Positions 33,272 to 41,587 of a stretch of DNA of 60,751 nucleotides are shown one piece after another. The position numbers were made by a program, and so were the translations under genes. The notes below the pieces were generated by a model. The model was not told the origin of the DNA. It saw only the letters and a list, made by a program, of their open reading frames with translations, and searched no databases. The number at the start of each line of letters is the position of its first letter. The stretch's first letter is position 1. Origin of the DNA: BOG-1112 sp964635325 (lineage in GTDB: Bacteria > Bdellovibrionota_B > Oligoflexia > Oligoflexales > Bog-1112); the NCBI GenBank assembly GCA_964635325.1, contig CAZWOL010000009.1, forward strand, positions 1 to 60,751, read 5' to 3'.

Positions 33272-34690
33272 ATGTCAGGTCTAACTCACTCACTGAATAT
33301 CAGTAGCCAATCTCTGTATAACTCGCAACAGGGAATCGATACCACTTCGCACAATATTGCCAATGCTCAAACCGAAGGATACTCACGTCAGGACTTGCGT
33401 CTCAAGCAGCGCGAGCCTTTTTTGAAGCAAGGTGTTCTTATTGGAGACGGTGCTTACATCGGATCCATATATAGGTCGAGAGATAAGTTCATTGATAAGC
33501 AGATGAATGAGACACGTTCTACTTTAGGGCGTAGTGAAGGACGCTATACAGCTTTGGCTGAGCTTGAAAGTTTTTATGGTCCAGAGATGGGATCGAATTT
33601 AACGAGTGAGATGGATAATTTTTTTGAGTCTCTGCAGAATCTATCGACGAATCCTGAAGAAATTACGATACGAACCTCCTTGCAGGAGCGAGGTAAAAGT
33701 CTAGCTTTTGCTTTCAATCAGACAGATCGCAACCTGAAGAATTATCGAAATAATATCAATGAAAAAATTCGTGATTCAATAGATGGTGTTAATACGACTT
33801 TAGCCAATATAGCCCAACTTAATACGAAGATTAGAGAATCAGAGTTTGGTGAGCAAAGGGTTAGTAATGATATGAGAGATCAGCGAGATCTCTTGGTTCA
33901 TAAGTTGAGCGAATCAATTGGTATTAGCTACTATGAAGATCGATCAGGGATGACAACCATTCGCGCTGATGATGGGTCTCTGTTGGTTGATCGCGGTTAT
34001 GCGTGTCAATTTGGTGTTCGTAAAAATGATGCAGGGCTTTATGATGTTTTGGTTCTCGATGGAGAAGGTGATGAAATTCGTAATGTTAGTAGTAGACTCA
34101 AGCGAGGAACTGTTGGAGCGCTTTTGGATGTGCGAGACAATGTTGCTACTAAGATGATCGATCAGAATGATAATTTAGCGTATGAATTTGTCTCACAAAT
34201 CAACGCAATTCATCGACAGGGCTTTGGTTTGGGTGAGTATGATCTTACCGATTCTCGTGACTTTTTCGAACACCTAAACCAAGCAAGTGGTGCAGGACAA
34301 AGTATAAAACTGGACGACGTGATTGCATCATCAACGAATGCAATTTCAGCAGCAAGTACGGCGCAGACAGTGGGTGATAATATTGTTGCGAACCGATTGA
34401 TTCTTTTGAAAAACCAAAGAACAATGGCTAATGGTACTGCAAGTTTCAATGAGTTCTATGCCAATGGAATTGGTATTTTGGGGGCAGAGACGGCACGTTC
34501 GCTTCAGGCGAGAGATGCTGATAAAATACTTTTTGCAGATTTAAAAGCACAAAGTGAAAACGTTTCCGGAGTTTCGCTTGATGAAGAAGCGACAAATATG
34601 ATGAAGTGGCATGCTAATTTTACAGCATCATCAAAGATGATCAAGACGATCGATGAAATGACTGAAACCGTTTTATCGTTGAAGAGGTAG
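33272..34690 (+). CDS. flgK: Flagellar hook-associated protein 1 FlgK
   Basis: Hook-filament junction protein. It has the N-terminal rod-type motif SQSLYNSQQGIDTTSHNIAN followed by AQTEGYSRQ, the FlgK-specific DNFFESLQNLSTNPEEITIR segment, and the C-terminal helix GVSLDEEATNMMKWHANFTA leading to TVLSLKR. Length (472 aa) is normal for a compact FlgK. Confidence 0.96.
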   Translation: MSGLTHSLNISSQSLYNSQQGIDTTSHNIANAQTEGYSRQDLRLKQREPFLKQGVLIGDGAYIGSIYRSRDKFIDKQMNETRSTLGRSEGRYTALAELESFYGPEMGSNLTSEMDNFFESLQNLSTNPEEITIRTSLQERGKSLAFAFNQTDRNLKNYRNNINEKIRDSIDGVNTTLANIAQLNTKIRESEFGEQRVSNDMRDQRDLLVHKLSESIGISYYEDRSGMTTIRADDGSLLVDRGYACQFGVRKNDAGLYDVLVLDGEGDEIRNVSSRLKRGTVGALLDVRDNVATKMIDQNDNLAYEFVSQINAIHRQGFGLGEYDLTDSRDFFEHLNQASGAGQSIKLDDVIASSTNAISAASTAQTVGDNIVANRLILLKNQRTMANGTASFNEFYANGIGILGAETARSLQARDADKILFADLKAQSENVSGVSLDEEATNMMKWHANFTASSKMIKTIDEMTETVLSLKR

Positions 34691-34700
34691 TGACTAGGCG

Positions 34701-35600
34701 ATGAGAGTTTCTGATCGACATCGTTACGAAGTGGCAAACAACCGCATTGAGAAAGCTAAAGATGCAAGTGTCGGTGTGATGAACCAACTTTCGTCTCAAA
34801 GGCGGATTGGGGCTATTCACGAAGACCCAGTGGGTTCGACAAAAATATTGAAGCAAAAAGATCGCTTGTCGGATATTCGTAATTTTCAGACCAATATTGC
34901 CTTCAGCCAAGGCTTCGTCAATGCAAGTGAAGAAGCAATCTCTATCATCAGTGAGCGATTGCAACGTGCACGAGAGCTGACTATTGCTATGGCTAACGAT
35001 ACCTACGGACCGGAAAGTCGTTCCGCTACGGCAAAGGAAATAGGGGAGATAATCACTGGCATTGTGCAGATGGGAAACTCCCGCTATGGGTCACGTTTTT
35101 TGTTTTCAGGATTTCGTACCAATGCACCAGCTCTCGATGATGATGGAAATTTCCTTGGTGATGATGGAGAGATTTTTATTCAGGTGGGAGAAGGACGCTT
35201 TCAGAGGATCAATAGTTCGGGGCGTCAGCTCTTCGGTGGGGGTAAAGATAATACGGGAGTAGAACATGGAGGCATGATCGATTCCCTGGCTAATTTGTTA
35301 AACGGACTCGAATCCAACAGCAAAGATGTCATTTTCAAATCTTTGGGTGAACTTGATTTTCATATCGATAAGGCGATCAGTTTGCAAACTGCGATCGGTG
35401 CTAGTTCGGCGAGTCTCAATGATGTCTTTAAACAACTCGACTCTAATTTAGATCTTGAGAGGGATGTTCTCTCTAAAATTGAAGATTTGGATGTATTGCA
35501 GGCAACATCAGATTTCAAGAGAACGGAATCGGTATTGCAGAGCACTTTGGTTACATCAAACAAGATGTTACAACCATCATTGATGAACTTCCTCCAGTAG
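34701..35600 (+). CDS. flgL: Flagellar hook-associated protein 3 FlgL
   Basis: Second junction protein, a flagellin-like fold of 299 residues. It begins MRVSDRHRYEVANNRIEKAK and contains SSQRRIGAIHEDPVGSTKIL and RELTIAMANDTYGPESR, then GSRFLFSGFRTNAPALDDDG. The C-terminal helix FKRTESVLQSTLVTSNKMLQ is as expected. It follows flgK by ten bases. The csrA promoter begins just after its stop. Confidence 0.95.
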   Translation: MRVSDRHRYEVANNRIEKAKDASVGVMNQLSSQRRIGAIHEDPVGSTKILKQKDRLSDIRNFQTNIAFSQGFVNASEEAISIISERLQRARELTIAMANDTYGPESRSATAKEIGEIITGIVQMGNSRYGSRFLFSGFRTNAPALDDDGNFLGDDGEIFIQVGEGRFQRINSSGRQLFGGGKDNTGVEHGGMIDSLANLLNGLESNSKDVIFKSLGELDFHIDKAISLQTAIGASSASLNDVFKQLDSNLDLERDVLSKIEDLDVLQATSDFKRTESVLQSTLVTSNKMLQPSLMNFLQ

Positions 35601-35605
35601 GCAGT

Positions 35606-35634
35606 TTGACATAGAGCTAGAGGATTTCTACTAT
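35606..35634 (+). promoter_or_regulatory. Sigma70 promoter for csrA
   Basis: TTGACA (35606-35611) and TACTAT (35629-35634) are separated by exactly 17 bases, one of the best promoter matches in the window. It predicts a start near 35641 and a leader of about 27 bases, allowing csrA (and perhaps fliW) to be made independently of the flagellar operon. Confidence 0.7.
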
Positions 35635-35636
35635 TG

Positions 35637-35661
35637 AGGGAGCTGTCTTAGAATCCAGGGA
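35637..35661 (+). promoter_or_regulatory. Two AGGGA (ANGGA) motifs before csrA: putative CsrA autoregulatory sites
   Basis: AGGGA occurs at 35637-35641 and 35657-35661, 20 bases apart. The second overlaps the ribosome site of csrA. CsrA/RsmA binds ANGGA and its dimer prefers two sites at about this spacing. If the start is near 35641, the first site may be only partly transcribed from the promoter above, but it is fully present in read-through mRNA from flgL. Confidence 0.45.
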
Positions 35662-35667
35662 GTGGAT

Positions 35668-35952
35668 ATGCTCGTTCTAACGAGAAAGGTAGGCGAAGGA
35701 ATCGCAGTAGGTGACGACATCAAAATCGTCGTTATGCAGGTAAAGGGCAAACAGGTGCGATTAGGGGTTAGTGCAGGTCCGACGACTGCAGTGCACCGAG
35801 AAGAGGTCTATCGCAGAATTATGGAGGAAAATAAAAAAGCCTCTGAAGCATCTAGTGATGCGATCCATGATATCGGTATTCGATTGGAAACATCGACTTT
35901 TGTAGAAAGTCCCATCCGACTGAAAAGACGAATTGTTCGAAATGATGGGTGA
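35668..35952 (+). CDS. csrA: Carbon storage regulator CsrA
   Basis: RNA-binding translational regulator. It has MLVLTRKVGEGIAVGDDIKI, QVRLGVSAGPTTAVHREEVY and RRI, including the RNA-contacting HREE element. The core is about 60 residues; a tail of about 34 residues follows. AGGGAG five bases before ATG 35668 fixes the start; a GTG at 35662 lies within that site. Followed by fliW, the known CsrA antagonist in flagellated bacteria. Confidence 0.96.
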   Translation: MLVLTRKVGEGIAVGDDIKIVVMQVKGKQVRLGVSAGPTTAVHREEVYRRIMEENKKASEASSDAIHDIGIRLETSTFVESPIRLKRRIVRNDG

Positions 35953-36098
35953 CGGTTTTTTAATGAGTCAGCTTGCAATTGGGTTTCCGAGCGTCCGAAA
36001 GTTTGCGATTCCTGCCCACATTGGGATAAAATGATAGGTGTGGAAATAGGATTGCTACAGTTTTCGTCCGTGGGTTCATTTCATTGGGAGGATGCCGT

Positions 36099-36638
36099 TT
36101 GATAAAGGTTCATACAACTCGTTTCGGAGAGATCGAGGTCAATCAGGCGGACGTTATTGAGCTTCCTCAAGGTCTTATTGGGTTTCCCGAGCTGAAGAAG
36201 TACGTACTTCTGGACCACGATCGTGATTCACCCTTCAAGTGGCTACAATCTTTAGATGAAGGTGGTATTGCTTTTGTCATTATCAACCCTCTTCTCTTCA
36301 AATCTGACTATTTTGTTGAAGTCACCGATGCGGAAGTAAGTGATCTTGCTTTGAAAGATGAAAAAGATGCAGTTATTTCAGTAATTATCACGATACCATC
36401 CGATCCCAATAACATGACTGCAAATTTGAAGGCACCCCTTATTTTTAATTTGCAGAATCGTTTAGGCAAACAGATTATCTTGAATAAAAGTGAGTACACA
36501 CCTCGACATAATATAATTGAAGAGATGAAAAAGAACGTCGCAGCTATTGAAAACCAACAGGTTCAAGAAGTTGTTAGCCAGGCTAAAGAAGTATCCAAAA
36601 AACCTGCGCGAGCAAAGAAAGGTCAAAAGTCGAAGTGA
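36099..36638 (+). CDS. fliW: Flagellar assembly factor FliW
   Basis: Binds CsrA allosterically and flagellin, coupling flagellin export to its translation. Seen: TTRFGEIEVNQADVIELPQG followed by LIGFPELKKYVLLD, then SPFKWLQSLDEGGIAFVIIN. A basic Lys/Ala tail ends the protein. The start is TTG 36099, seven bases after GGGAGG; the ATG at 36092 is out of frame. There are 146 bases between csrA and this start with no clear promoter. Confidence 0.93.
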   Translation: MIKVHTTRFGEIEVNQADVIELPQGLIGFPELKKYVLLDHDRDSPFKWLQSLDEGGIAFVIINPLLFKSDYFVEVTDAEVSDLALKDEKDAVISVIITIPSDPNNMTANLKAPLIFNLQNRLGKQIILNKSEYTPRHNIIEEMKKNVAAIENQQVQEVVSQAKEVSKKPARAKKGQKSK

Positions 36639-36640
36639 GA

Positions 36641-36666
36641 GATAACTTCCTTCTCTAGGAAGTATC
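36641..36666. terminator. Stable hairpin between convergent fliW and aminotransferase genes
   Basis: Ten base pairs with one bulged A: GATA then ACTTCCT pairs with AGGAAGT then ATC around loop TCTCT. It begins three bases after the fliW stop. No T-run follows on either strand, so it may be an mRNA 3'-end stabiliser or a weak bidirectional terminator. Confidence 0.4.
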
Positions 36667-36702
36667 GAATGCTGCTGAAGTTGTCGGCCTAGCTATTAAT
36701 GG

Positions 36703-37599
36703 CTAAAGCCCGCTATTCCAATCTAATTTTCGACCTACCTGTTGTTCAATCCATTGATGAAAAATAGATTGTATCGTGTGAAAGGCAGCTTGTGGTCTAC
36801 AAGTACTAAGCTTGTGATCATCTATTCTTTGGATAGGTACGATGCCGCGAATTGTTGAGCACAGAAAAGCCTCATCAAAGCGTGCTAGCTCATCGTTATG
36901 AATAGCTGTTTCACGGAAAAGGATGTGCTTCTCCTTAAATAGATCCAACAGAATGCCTCGTGTTACACCACTCAACAATCCGCTCTCAAGACAGGGGGTT
37001 TCCAAAAAAATCTTGGAATCTTCACGGCTAATAAAAAAGATATTGGATGTGGAAGCTTCAGTGATTTCATCGTTATGGTTGACCCAGAGCACATCGTCAA
37101 AGGTTGTGCCCGGGGAATTTTGCATTGCTACGATGCTAGGGAGGTAGTGGGGGGTCTTGATTTGAGGACCTCCTTGCATATGAACTTTGGGCGCAGTTTT
37201 TAGAATCAAACCTTGCCTATAGAGGGAGTCGGGAGTGCGTGGAGCAGGGAGCGCATAAAGAAGTTTGTTATAGCTACTGTTAGTGGAAAAAAGCCCTAAG
37301 CCCTCGCCTCGAGTGATTCCAATACGCAGATAGGTTTTTGGAAACTGTGTGCGTTTGCATAGGTCGCTAAGCTCCTCGGTTAGCTGTTCATCACTCCAAG
37401 GTAGTGTCATAGCAATTTTTTCTGCAGAAAATCTGAGTCTGTGAAGATGTTCGGGGATGGCGATGACCTTGGAGTGAAAGGCGACAAGCACCTCAAAAAT
37501 AGCATCTCCAAAGAGGAAGCCTCGATCCAGTACAGAAATTTTGGACTGTTCAACCGGTTGAATTTCACCATTAATAGAAACAATTCCACTCATTCGCAT
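36703..37599 (-). CDS. Class IV PLP-dependent aminotransferase
   Basis: Fold type IV enzyme of the branched-chain aminotransferase / D-amino-acid aminotransferase / aminodeoxychorismate lyase family. Seen: SVLDRGFLFGDAIFEVL, RLRFSAEKIAMTLPW, the PLP-binding lysine in IKTPHYLPS (about residue 148) and the cofactor-contacting Glu in EITEASTSNIFFI (about 182). Length suits any of the three. AGGAG lies four bases before ATG 37599 or ten before ATG 37593. Sequence alone does not settle the substrate. Confidence 0.85.
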   Translation of the reverse strand: MRMSGIVSINGEIQPVEQSKISVLDRGFLFGDAIFEVLVAFHSKVIAIPEHLHRLRFSAEKIAMTLPWSDEQLTEELSDLCKRTQFPKTYLRIGITRGEGLGLFSTNSSYNKLLYALPAPRTPDSLYRQGLILKTAPKVHMQGGPQIKTPHYLPSIVAMQNSPGTTFDDVLWVNHNDEITEASTSNIFFISREDSKIFLETPCLESGLLSGVTRGILLDLFKEKHILFRETAIHNDELARFDEAFLCSTIRGIVPIQRIDDHKLSTCRPQAAFHTIQSIFHQWIEQQVGRKLDWNSGL

Positions 37600-37803
37600 G
37601 CCGCTCCTGTTCCATTGCTTGATCAGGTCTTTGCTTTTTGCTAGAACCAGTCCCATAAATATGATGCTGCGTTCTGCCTGCCTGCAAGCGGGTACCTTGA
37701 ACGACGAATAGAAGAACGGAACTAACCTCGCTTCTCGGCATCCTTAAAACCCTTATCAGAATATTCCTTTATTCTCTATCGAATTTGCACGGGGAGTGCA
37801 GTA

Positions 37804-39132
37804 ATGACACAAATGCAAAAAAAAGTTCATCTTGTATCACTAGGTTGTGCACGTAATCTCGTTGACTCGGAAGTCATGATTGGCACGCTCCTTCAAAATG
37901 GATGGGTTCACTCTAGTGAAGCTAATGATGCGGATGCCATTATTGTAAATACCTGTGGTTTTATTCAATCTGCAAAAGAAGAAAGTATTGATACAATTTT
38001 AGGTTTTGCAGATCTAAAGAAGAAAAAACCCGAACTTCGGCTCATCGTTGCAGGTTGCCTAGCTCAACGTTATAAGACGCAACTCGCTAAAGGTATTCCA
38101 GAGGTTGATTTCTTCGTCGGAACAGATCAGTTCACACAAATCGGGTCTCTGTTGGAAAGCCCCCCTGAGCAAGGGACGGTGATCGCAAAACGTGCCAATT
38201 ATCTCTACAATGAAAATTTACCCCGTGTAAACACGTTGTCAAAGCATTCTGCCTATGTAAAAGTTGCAGAAGGTTGTGGGCATAACTGTGCGTTCTGTAT
38301 CATTCCAGCAATTCGTGGGCGCTTACGTTCACGACCTATTTCTAGTGTTGTTAAGGAAGTTGAGCAGCTAACGGCTCAAGGAGTGAAGGAAATTATCCTT
38401 ATAGCTCAGGATCTTGCGGCCTATGGACGAGACCGAGGCTCTGATGAATTGGTACCTCTTTTGAAAGAACTTGTGCAGATCAAGGATTTGCATTGGCTCC
38501 GTATGCTCTACATGTATCCCGAAAATATCAGCGATGAGTTTCTTGAACTGATGGCTAGAGAAGACAAGATTGTAAAATACCTCGATATACCTGTGCAGCA
38601 TGCAAGTAATGAGGTCTTGAGTCGTATGAACCGCATTCTTACGCAAGAGCAAATGCGTTCTGTCTTCCAAAGAGTTCGGGACAAGGTTCCGGGTATTGCT
38701 CTTCGGACCACAGTCATGGTGGGCTTTCCTGGTGAAGAAGCCGAAGATTTTAGACATCTTGCATCCTTTCTGGGGCAGCAGCGTTTTGAGCACCTGGGAT
38801 GCTTTACCTACTCTCAGGAAGAGGGGACGGTTGCTGCGCGTATGAAAGATCAAGTTGAGGAAGGCATTAAACAGGAGCGTTATAACAATTTGATGACCCT
38901 GCAACGTGAGATTTCAAGGGCGAAGATGGCACAATTTGTCGGAAAGACTTTCTCGGCATTGGTGTTGAAAAAGGATGACGAAACTTGCCGTTGGGAGGGA
39001 CGCCTCTCTATTCAAGCTCCCGATGTAGATGGAATTGTCTATATCTCGGGTGAAAATCTTGAGTGTGGAGAGATTCGTGAGGTCCGTATCGTGGATTCTC
39101 TGGAATATGACCTCATCGCAGAGGCTCTTTAG
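37804..39132 (+). CDS. rimO: Ribosomal protein S12 methylthiotransferase RimO
   Basis: Radical-SAM enzyme that methylthiolates an aspartate of S12. The N-terminal cluster uses C15, C51 and C85; the radical-SAM cluster is C158, C162 and C165 in GCGHNCAFCIIP. RGRLRSRP and a C-terminal TRAM domain complete it. RimO is told from MiaB by SLGCARNLVDSEVMIG. GGGGAG precedes the ATG. Length (442 aa) is normal. Confidence 0.96.
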   Translation: MTQMQKKVHLVSLGCARNLVDSEVMIGTLLQNGWVHSSEANDADAIIVNTCGFIQSAKEESIDTILGFADLKKKKPELRLIVAGCLAQRYKTQLAKGIPEVDFFVGTDQFTQIGSLLESPPEQGTVIAKRANYLYNENLPRVNTLSKHSAYVKVAEGCGHNCAFCIIPAIRGRLRSRPISSVVKEVEQLTAQGVKEIILIAQDLAAYGRDRGSDELVPLLKELVQIKDLHWLRMLYMYPENISDEFLELMAREDKIVKYLDIPVQHASNEVLSRMNRILTQEQMRSVFQRVRDKVPGIALRTTVMVGFPGEEAEDFRHLASFLGQQRFEHLGCFTYSQEEGTVAARMKDQVEEGIKQERYNNLMTLQREISRAKMAQFVGKTFSALVLKKDDETCRWEGRLSIQAPDVDGIVYISGENLECGEIREVRIVDSLEYDLIAEAL

Positions 39133-39146
39133 CAGTCCTATTGCAA

Positions 39147-39560
39147 TTAGAACTTCGCGAGTACCCAGTCGGCTTGAAAGCTTTGTAGCCTCCCCTCATT
39201 GAGAATTGGCCGCAGCATCAACGATCTTTTATCCCCATAAGAGATGTCTTTTTGCAAACCGATATGGGTCATGGTTCCACCGGGGACAATCATTGGTGAA
39301 AATACGATATAGGTCCCCAGAATGCTGCCTGCGATGAAGCCTACGGAGGCTCCGATAGCAAGGTAGCGCATTTTTGTACCTGGATTGTCGGAGAGTCCCA
39401 GCACAGCTGCACCCAGCGCGGCTCCAAAAGCGGTTGAGTAGCCTGCTGTTATGAACAGGTCTTGAAAGCGCTCTTCAGTTGCGATTTTGGTCTGAGCTAG
39501 CGCGCCGTTAGCATGAGACAGCACATAAAATAGCAACAAAACCTTATAGGCAAATTGCAT
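39147..39560 (-). CDS. Exported small membrane protein of unknown function
   Basis: Not recognised. The 137 residues start with a signal peptide (VLLLFYVLSHANGALAQ). Two glycine/alanine-rich hydrophobic segments follow (YSTAFGAALGAAVLGL and LAIGASVGFIAGSILGTYIV), resembling glycine-zipper membrane segments. A soluble C terminus follows. It is convergent with rimO with a 14-bp gap. Confidence 0.6.
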   Translation of the reverse strand: MQFAYKVLLLFYVLSHANGALAQTKIATEERFQDLFITAGYSTAFGAALGAAVLGLSDNPGTKMRYLAIGASVGFIAGSILGTYIVFSPMIVPGGTMTHIGLQKDISYGDKRSLMLRPILNEGRLQSFQADWVLAKF

Positions 39561-39942
39561 AAAGTTCCTATCGATGGTTTATTCTATTTTAGCACAGCTT
39601 CGGCGGAATCAAGCCGAGATGTTAAGTATCTAAAATTCTTGACTTCTGCCTATTAGAAATTTTAGGCTAGCTGCGATCCCTGTATTTTTATGATACACCT
39701 GGGTCAGTCTCAGGCTGGTGGAATACGTCAGAAGATATTTCAGGAGTTTTTTATCTTGATCTTTGGATCAGGTGGAAGTAGAAACAATCGCCGCGTTGAA
39801 TCCTTGATTCCTAAGTGAGCAACGTTTGCACTGCCCAGTCGAATTCATCTATAACTTCGATAGTCAACCCATTTGGATGGTATAGGGAATCCAGAGTTGA
39901 ACCTTTAATTAACCACAACCTACCTAAAGCGAGCAAAACCTT
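39561..39942 (+). other. Long leader/intergenic region before rho
   Basis: No convincing gene in 382 bases. A possible promoter is TTGACT (39639-39644) with TAGGCT 18 bases downstream. A 7-bp hairpin CTTGATC/GATCAGG (39755-39772) lies within the putative leader. Long leaders before rho are common because Rho represses its own transcription in E. coli; whether that applies here is inference. Confidence 0.4.
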
Positions 39943-41244
39943 ATGGCCAAAGAAGCCACGACTACCAAAAAGAGTGTTGATGAAACACCGGAAATAATTG
40001 ATCTCAATGAAATTAAGCTACGTCGGATATTTGATCTGACAGCCATGGCTAAGCAATTCGGAATTATCGGTGCGAGCAGCATGCGCAAGCAGGAGCTTAT
40101 TTTCTCTTTGCTCCAAGCTCAGTCTGAACGTGGCGGCCTTATTTATGGATCCGGAGTTCTTGAAACTTTACCAGATGGATTCGGTTTCTTACGAGCGCCA
40201 GACTACAATTATCTCCCAGGTCCAGATGATATTTACGTATCTCCATCGCAGATTCGTCGCTTTAACCTGCGAACAGGGGACACAGTCGAAGGTCAAATTC
40301 GACCTCCTAAAGACAGTGAACGTTACTTTGCATTATTGAAGGTTGAAAAGGTCAATAACGAAAATGCTGACCAAGAGATGGATAAAATCATCTTTGACAA
40401 CCTCACTCCGTTGTATCCAATGGAAAAGTTTGGTCTTGAGTTTGATCCGAAGATCTACTCAACCCGAATCATCGATATGTTAGTTCCAATCGGGAAAGGT
40501 CAGCGCTCTTTGATCGTTGCCCCTCCACGTACAGGTAAAACTGTCTTGTTGCAGCAAATTGCTGCAGCGATTGAGAAAAACCATCCCGAGGCTATTCTGA
40601 TCGTTCTTCTTATTGATGAACGACCAGAGGAAGTCACGGATATGGAACGATCGGTTCGTGGTGAAGTCATTAGCTCAACTTTTGATGAGCCAGCTCAACG
40701 TCACGTTCAGGTCGCAGAGATGGTTATCGAAAAAGCGAAGCGCCTAGTCGAACATAAGAAAGATGTCGTAATCCTTCTTGACTCGATTACACGTCTTGCT
40801 CGAGCCTACAACGCAGTGGTTCCTCCTTCCGGTAAGATTCTTTCCGGTGGTGTGGATTCCAATGCCCTTCACAAACCAAAACGATTCTTCGGCGCAGCCC
40901 GTAACGTTGAAGAGGGTGGCTCACTCACCATCATCGCAACTGCTTTGATTGATACTGGTTCACGTATGGACGAGGTCATTTTCGAAGAGTTCAAGGGAAC
41001 GGGTAACATGGAGCTTCATTTGGATCGTAAGTTGGTGGAGAAACGTATCTTCCCAGCAGTCGATTTGAATAAGTCCGGAACACGTAAAGAAGAGCTTTTG
41101 CTTCCAAAAGATGTGCTTAATCGCATGTGGATTCTTAGGAAGCTACTGCAACCTCTGAACCCGGTTGATTCGATGGACTTCCTCCTCACGAAACTTGATA
41201 AATTTGAAACGAACCACGAGTTTATTTCGTCAATGAACGGCTAA
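39943..41244 (+). CDS. rho: Transcription termination factor Rho
   Basis: Hexameric RNA helicase. The N-terminal helix bundle and cold-shock-like primary RNA site (GVLETLPDGFGFLRAPDYNY) are followed by the ATPase core. The P-loop APPRTGKT is at 194-201, Walker B is in VVILLDSITRLARAYN, the Q-loop region is SGGVDSNALHKPKRFFGAAR and the arginine finger is around GTGNMELHLDRKL. Length (433 aa) is normal, with no extra N-terminal insertion. rpmE follows by 25 bp. Confidence 0.98.
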   Translation: MAKEATTTKKSVDETPEIIDLNEIKLRRIFDLTAMAKQFGIIGASSMRKQELIFSLLQAQSERGGLIYGSGVLETLPDGFGFLRAPDYNYLPGPDDIYVSPSQIRRFNLRTGDTVEGQIRPPKDSERYFALLKVEKVNNENADQEMDKIIFDNLTPLYPMEKFGLEFDPKIYSTRIIDMLVPIGKGQRSLIVAPPRTGKTVLLQQIAAAIEKNHPEAILIVLLIDERPEEVTDMERSVRGEVISSTFDEPAQRHVQVAEMVIEKAKRLVEHKKDVVILLDSITRLARAYNAVVPPSGKILSGGVDSNALHKPKRFFGAARNVEEGGSLTIIATALIDTGSRMDEVIFEEFKGTGNMELHLDRKLVEKRIFPAVDLNKSGTRKEELLLPKDVLNRMWILRKLLQPLNPVDSMDFLLTKLDKFETNHEFISSMNG

Positions 41245-41269
41245 ACTCTTTGATATAGGGATAAAGAAC

Positions 41270-41476
41270 ATGAAAGCAGGCATTCATCCTGAATACGAAT
41301 TGACAACTGTTGTTTGTGCGTGTGGCAATAAATTCCAAACACGTTCAACGATGAAAGAGATCAAAGTTGAGATCTGCAGCAACTGTCATCCATTTTTTAC
41401 TGGAAAACAGAAGCTGATTGATACAGCTGGTCGTATTGAGAAGTTTCAGAAGAAGTACGCAAAACAATCGAAGTAA
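41270..41476 (+). CDS. rpmE: 50S ribosomal protein L31 (zinc-binding form)
   Basis: The 68 residues have MKAGIHPEYELTTVVCACGN and ICSNCHPFFTGKQK. The CxC and CxxC pairs make the zinc site, so this is the C+ type replaced by a C- paralogue in some bacteria under zinc shortage. It is encoded after rho, a widespread arrangement, and followed by a strong terminator. Confidence 0.97.
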   Translation: MKAGIHPEYELTTVVCACGNKFQTRSTMKEIKVEICSNCHPFFTGKQKLIDTAGRIEKFQKKYAKQSK

Positions 41477-41548
41477 TCTTTGGTTGCGTTTGTGAACGTT
41501 TCAAAATGAAACAATTAGGGAGTTTCTGGGAAGCCATAAACCCCCTAG

Positions 41549-41576
41549 AGCACGGGCAACCCCGTGCTTTTTTTTT
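41549..41576 (+). terminator. Rho-independent terminator after rpmE
   Basis: AGCACGGG (41549-41556) pairs perfectly with CCCGTGCT (41561-41568) around loop CAAC, followed by an unbroken T9 tract. This is the clearest intrinsic terminator in the window, separating rho-rpmE from prfA. Confidence 0.92.
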
Positions 41577-41587
41577 AAGGTATGGAC

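Noticed and set aside
39815..39997. Small open frame overlapping the start of rho
   Set aside because: No ribosome site, no recognisable protein features, and it runs into rho out of frame.
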